Positions 23,640 to 25,447 of a stretch of 25,447 nt of DNA are shown one piece after another (positions within the stretch are counted from its first letter, which is position 1; the number at the start of each line of letters is the position of its first letter). The translations under genes and the position numbers were made by a program. This stretch comes from an uncultured Chromatiaceae bacterium (lineage in GTDB: Bacteria; Pseudomonadota; Gammaproteobacteria; Enterobacterales; Alteromonadaceae). The notes under the pieces are model-generated. The model had not been told where the DNA came from, made no database searches, and saw only the letters and a program-made list of their open reading frames with translations. The stretch spans positions 1 to 25,447 of the forward strand of contig CAMLNG010000005.1 in NCBI GenBank assembly GCA_946481195.1, given 5' to 3'.

Positions 23640-24452
23640 CACTGTGATCTGGCCTTGCAGATAGAGCCGGGCCTGGCCACTGACCTGCACCCGGTCACCT
23701 TGTAGTTCGCAGCGCAGCACACCACCCCGGCTCGACGCCTGATACGCCAGCAACGCGGTTTTATTCAGCTTTTGTGCCCAATATGGCGTGAGGCCGGCAT
23801 GAATAGACCCGGTCACCGGGTCTTCATCCCCGCCGTTTGCCGGCCAGAAATAGCGGCTGACAAAATCATATTGGCCGTCGGCAACACCCCTACCGGGCGC
23901 AGTCGCGACTACATCATAAGGCCACAGCGTTTTCAGCAGTGCCATGTCCGGCGCCAGCTGTTGCACTTTGCTGGCATCGTCGTACACCAGAAACCAGGCC
24001 TGTTCACTGCGCAAGACTTCAACCGGCTGGTGGTTCAGCGCCTGCAATAATGCCGGCGGCACTTCGCCCTGCGCAACGGCCGGGCGCTGGGGGAAATTCA
24101 TCTCCAGCCAGCTGTCCTGCCCCTGCTGCACTGTCAGATCACCGACTTTGAGAGTGCTGAATCGGAGCTCTGCTGCTGTCTCGCGTGAAAACAACACAAA
24201 AGCTGCAGCCAGCGTGGCGTGGCCGCAAAAATCGATTTCGCACAGCGGCGAAAACCAGCGGATTTGATAATGCGCCGGCGCCAGCTTTTTCAGGAAAGCC
24301 GTTTCCGACAGATTATTTTCGACAGCAATTTGCAGCATCAGCTGCTCCGAAGGCCAGTCAATCAGCTCATCCGGTAACGGCACAACAGCAGCGGCATTAC
24401 CGCCGAACAGCTGATTGGTAAAGGCGTCGACCTGATAAAGTTCCAGTTTCAT
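23631..24452 (-). CDS. PhzF-family isomerase-like protein
   Basis: Protein of 273 residues, normal length for the family. PhzF features are the opening YQVDAFTNQLFGGNAAAV, ENNLSETAFL with Glu50 at the position of the PhzF general acid/base glutamate, SPLCEIDFCGHATLAAA (69-84) and DEDPVTGSIHAGLTPYW (209-225). Family members fold like diaminopimelate epimerase and act in the cytoplasm; PhzF itself isomerises trans-2,3-dihydro-3-hydroxyanthranilate in phenazine synthesis. No other phenazine gene is present, so that specific role is unlikely and the substrate is open. The start codon overlaps the stop of the upstream serine hydrolase gene (ATGA at 24449-24452), which implies translational coupling. 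A hairpin over its stop precedes the CigR-like gene. Confidence 0.9.
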   Translation of the reverse strand: MKLELYQVDAFTNQLFGGNAAAVVPLPDELIDWPSEQLMLQIAVENNLSETAFLKKLAPAHYQIRWFSPLCEIDFCGHATLAAAFVLFSRETAAELRFSTLKVGDLTVQQGQDSWLEMNFPQRPAVAQGEVPPALLQALNHQPVEVLRSEQAWFLVYDDASKVQQLAPDMALLKTLWPYDVVATAPGRGVADGQYDFVSRYFWPANGGDEDPVTGSIHAGLTPYWAQKLNKTALLAYQASSRGGVLRCELQGDRVQVSGQARLYLQGQITVPA

Positions 24453-25447
24453 TGTGGCAAAGCTCCGGCCGCCAGCAACTGCGTACGCAGCGCCAAACGC
24501 ACCTGATCATGATAATAAAAAGCCCGCTGCGGGTCGGCCGGGTCCAGCGACAACGGCTCCAGCAACACCAGACCTGTGGCAAACTGCGGATAATACAAAG
24601 TGGTACTGATGTAGCCATCGACAAAACCGCTATGGCTGTATTCAGTCAGCCCATCGGCTTTGCTGATTTGCAGGCCAAAACCATAACCCAAAGCGCCCCA
24701 GCGGTGCGGGCGTAGCATCTGCGGGCTGGTCATTTGTTGATAGCTGGACGGCGTCAGCAGTGCCTGTTGATGCAGACATTGTTGCCAGCGGATCAGATCG
24801 CCGGCTGAACTGACCAGCCGGCCAGAAGGATTGTTGCTAAAAGCGACATCCAGTGGCGCAGCCACCAACTGGCCCGAGCGCTCGGTGAGGCCGGCAACCA
24901 GCAATGGCGCTTTGGACGTCAGCTGCTGCCTGGACGGCGCAAAACTATGGGTCATCTCGCAGCGCCGGAACAGCCGTGCCGTCTGTGCCGCAAAAGGTTC
25001 GCCGTAAATCCGCTCTAACACCGCACCCAGCAAATCATAGCCGGTATTACTGTAGGCAAAAGTGCTGCCCGGCGTGCCGGTTGGTCCACGGGTAGAGGTA
25101 GTGCCGCCGCCCTGCCCCAGGCCAGAACTGTGCTCCAGTAAATGTTTGATAGTGATGGCATCACCAAAGCGCTCGCGCTGCTCCGGCAAGAATTTTGCCA
25201 GCGGGTCAGTCAGGGTCAGCCGCTGTTGATCCACGGCTTGCGACACCAGGGCTGCGGTGATTTGTTTGGACTGCGAACCAATGATGAACTGACGCTGCGC
25301 CGTCAACGGTGCAACTTTATTGCTGTAATTCCACAGTAATTTGCCCTGCTGTGCCACCAACACAATACCGCTGAACGGCAGTTGCGCCCGTGGTCCGGCC
25401 GGCTGCATGGCTTTGCGCGGCGCTGCTTGCCACTTCCGCATTTGCCG
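24449..25447 (-). CDS. Class C beta-lactamase-fold serine hydrolase (5' end outside window)
   Basis: At least 330 residues are visible. The frame stays open to the right edge, and an ATG at 25441 would leave no signal peptide, so the true start probably lies beyond the window. Numbered from that ATG, the motifs of the penicillin-binding/class C beta-lactamase fold are complete: SQSK with nucleophile Ser56 and Lys59, YSN (130-132), and HSG (270-272) in place of KTG, followed by FVDG. Segments such as LLEHSSGLGQ and GAVLERIYGEPF also fit the family. Such proteins include esterases, D-amino-acid peptidases and carboxypeptidases as well as beta-lactamases. HSG is common in the non-lactamase members, so antibiotic resistance should not be assumed. 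It is coupled to the PhzF-family gene. Confidence 0.88.
   Translation of the reverse strand, partial: RQMRKWQAAPRKAMQPAGPRAQLPFSGIVLVAQQGKLLWNYSNKVAPLTAQRQFIIGSQSKQITAALVSQAVDQQRLTLTDPLAKFLPEQRERFGDAITIKHLLEHSSGLGQGGGTTSTRGPTGTPGSTFAYSNTGYDLLGAVLERIYGEPFAAQTARLFRRCEMTHSFAPSRQQLTSKAPLLVAGLTERSGQLVAAPLDVAFSNNPSGRLVSSAGDLIRWQQCLHQQALLTPSSYQQMTSPQMLRPHRWGALGYGFGLQISKADGLTEYSHSGFVDGYISTTLYYPQFATGLVLLEPLSLDPADPQRAFYYHDQVRLALRTQLLAAGALPQ

Noticed and set aside
23631..24452. Phenazine biosynthesis
   Set aside because: Only a PhzF-family protein is present, with no other phz genes. The family is broad.
24449..25447. Antibiotic-resistance beta-lactamase
   Set aside because: The third motif is HSG instead of KTG and the overall pattern fits esterase or peptidase members. 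Resistance cannot be supported.

Overview
The window reads as a chromosomal segment of a free-living gammaproteobacterium of the Alteromonadales/Chromatiales type (Rheinheimera, Alishewanella or Shewanella-like). This rests on the conserved divergent pair tldE(pmbA)/darP(yjgA), a YegQ/TrhP-type U32 protein followed by a YfhL ferredoxin, a large TonB-dependent receptor of the oligosaccharide-uptake type next to a lipoprotein pullulanase, and the presence of both a PEP-CTERM-like and a GlyGly-CTERM-like surface protein. Base composition looks moderately GC-rich by eye. I see no tRNA, rRNA, insertion sequence, phage gene or CRISPR array.

Layout. 181-3850 (+): a secreted TPR protein, a small four-helix membrane protein, a PHB-depolymerase-like esterase and an alpha/beta hydrolase, all in one direction. 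The first spacer holds three 16-bp tandem repeats, and part of it recurs in the second spacer. 3818-5651 (-): a JmjC/cupin-type oxygenase, whose 3' end overlaps the hydrolase by 33 bp, and a secreted NTF2-fold-like protein upstream of it. 5798-6532 (-): a PEP-CTERM-type secreted protein. 6803-13729 (-): the alpha-glucan unit, in which a TonB-dependent receptor is followed after 30 bp by a pullulanase lipoprotein, with a clear terminator downstream and a LacI-family-style palindrome upstream. 13988-16903 (-): a 971-residue secreted protein with Ig-like repeats and a GlyGly-CTERM tail, with its own promoter and terminator. 17125-18306 (-): a protein joining an Hpt domain to an HD-GYP-like domain. 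18446-19081 (-): an NfsB-like nitroreductase with a strong terminator.

19264-20870 (+): trhP and a yfhL-like ferredoxin, coupled by a TGATG overlap. 20987-22333 (-) and 22484-23011 (+): tldE and darP, divergent. 23079-25447 (-): a class C beta-lactamase-fold serine hydrolase (cut by the window edge), a PhzF-family isomerase coupled through ATGA, and a CigR-family protein, sharing a bidirectional terminator with darP.

How they fit together: the receptor and pullulanase form a plausible surface capture and debranching system for starch, glycogen or pullulan. The pullulanase is anchored by lipid and would release maltodextrins that the receptor brings across the outer membrane. The two CTERM-tailed proteins flank this unit and are probably also exported, but nothing in the sequence ties them to glucans. 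The right half is mainly housekeeping (tRNA wobble hydroxylation, ribosome assembly, peptide processing). I did not find convincing evidence of a wholly new defence or mobile system. The best leads are the Hpt-HD protein, the unrecognised GlyGly-CTERM protein, the 16-bp repeats, the putative glucan operator and the trhP-ferredoxin coupling.
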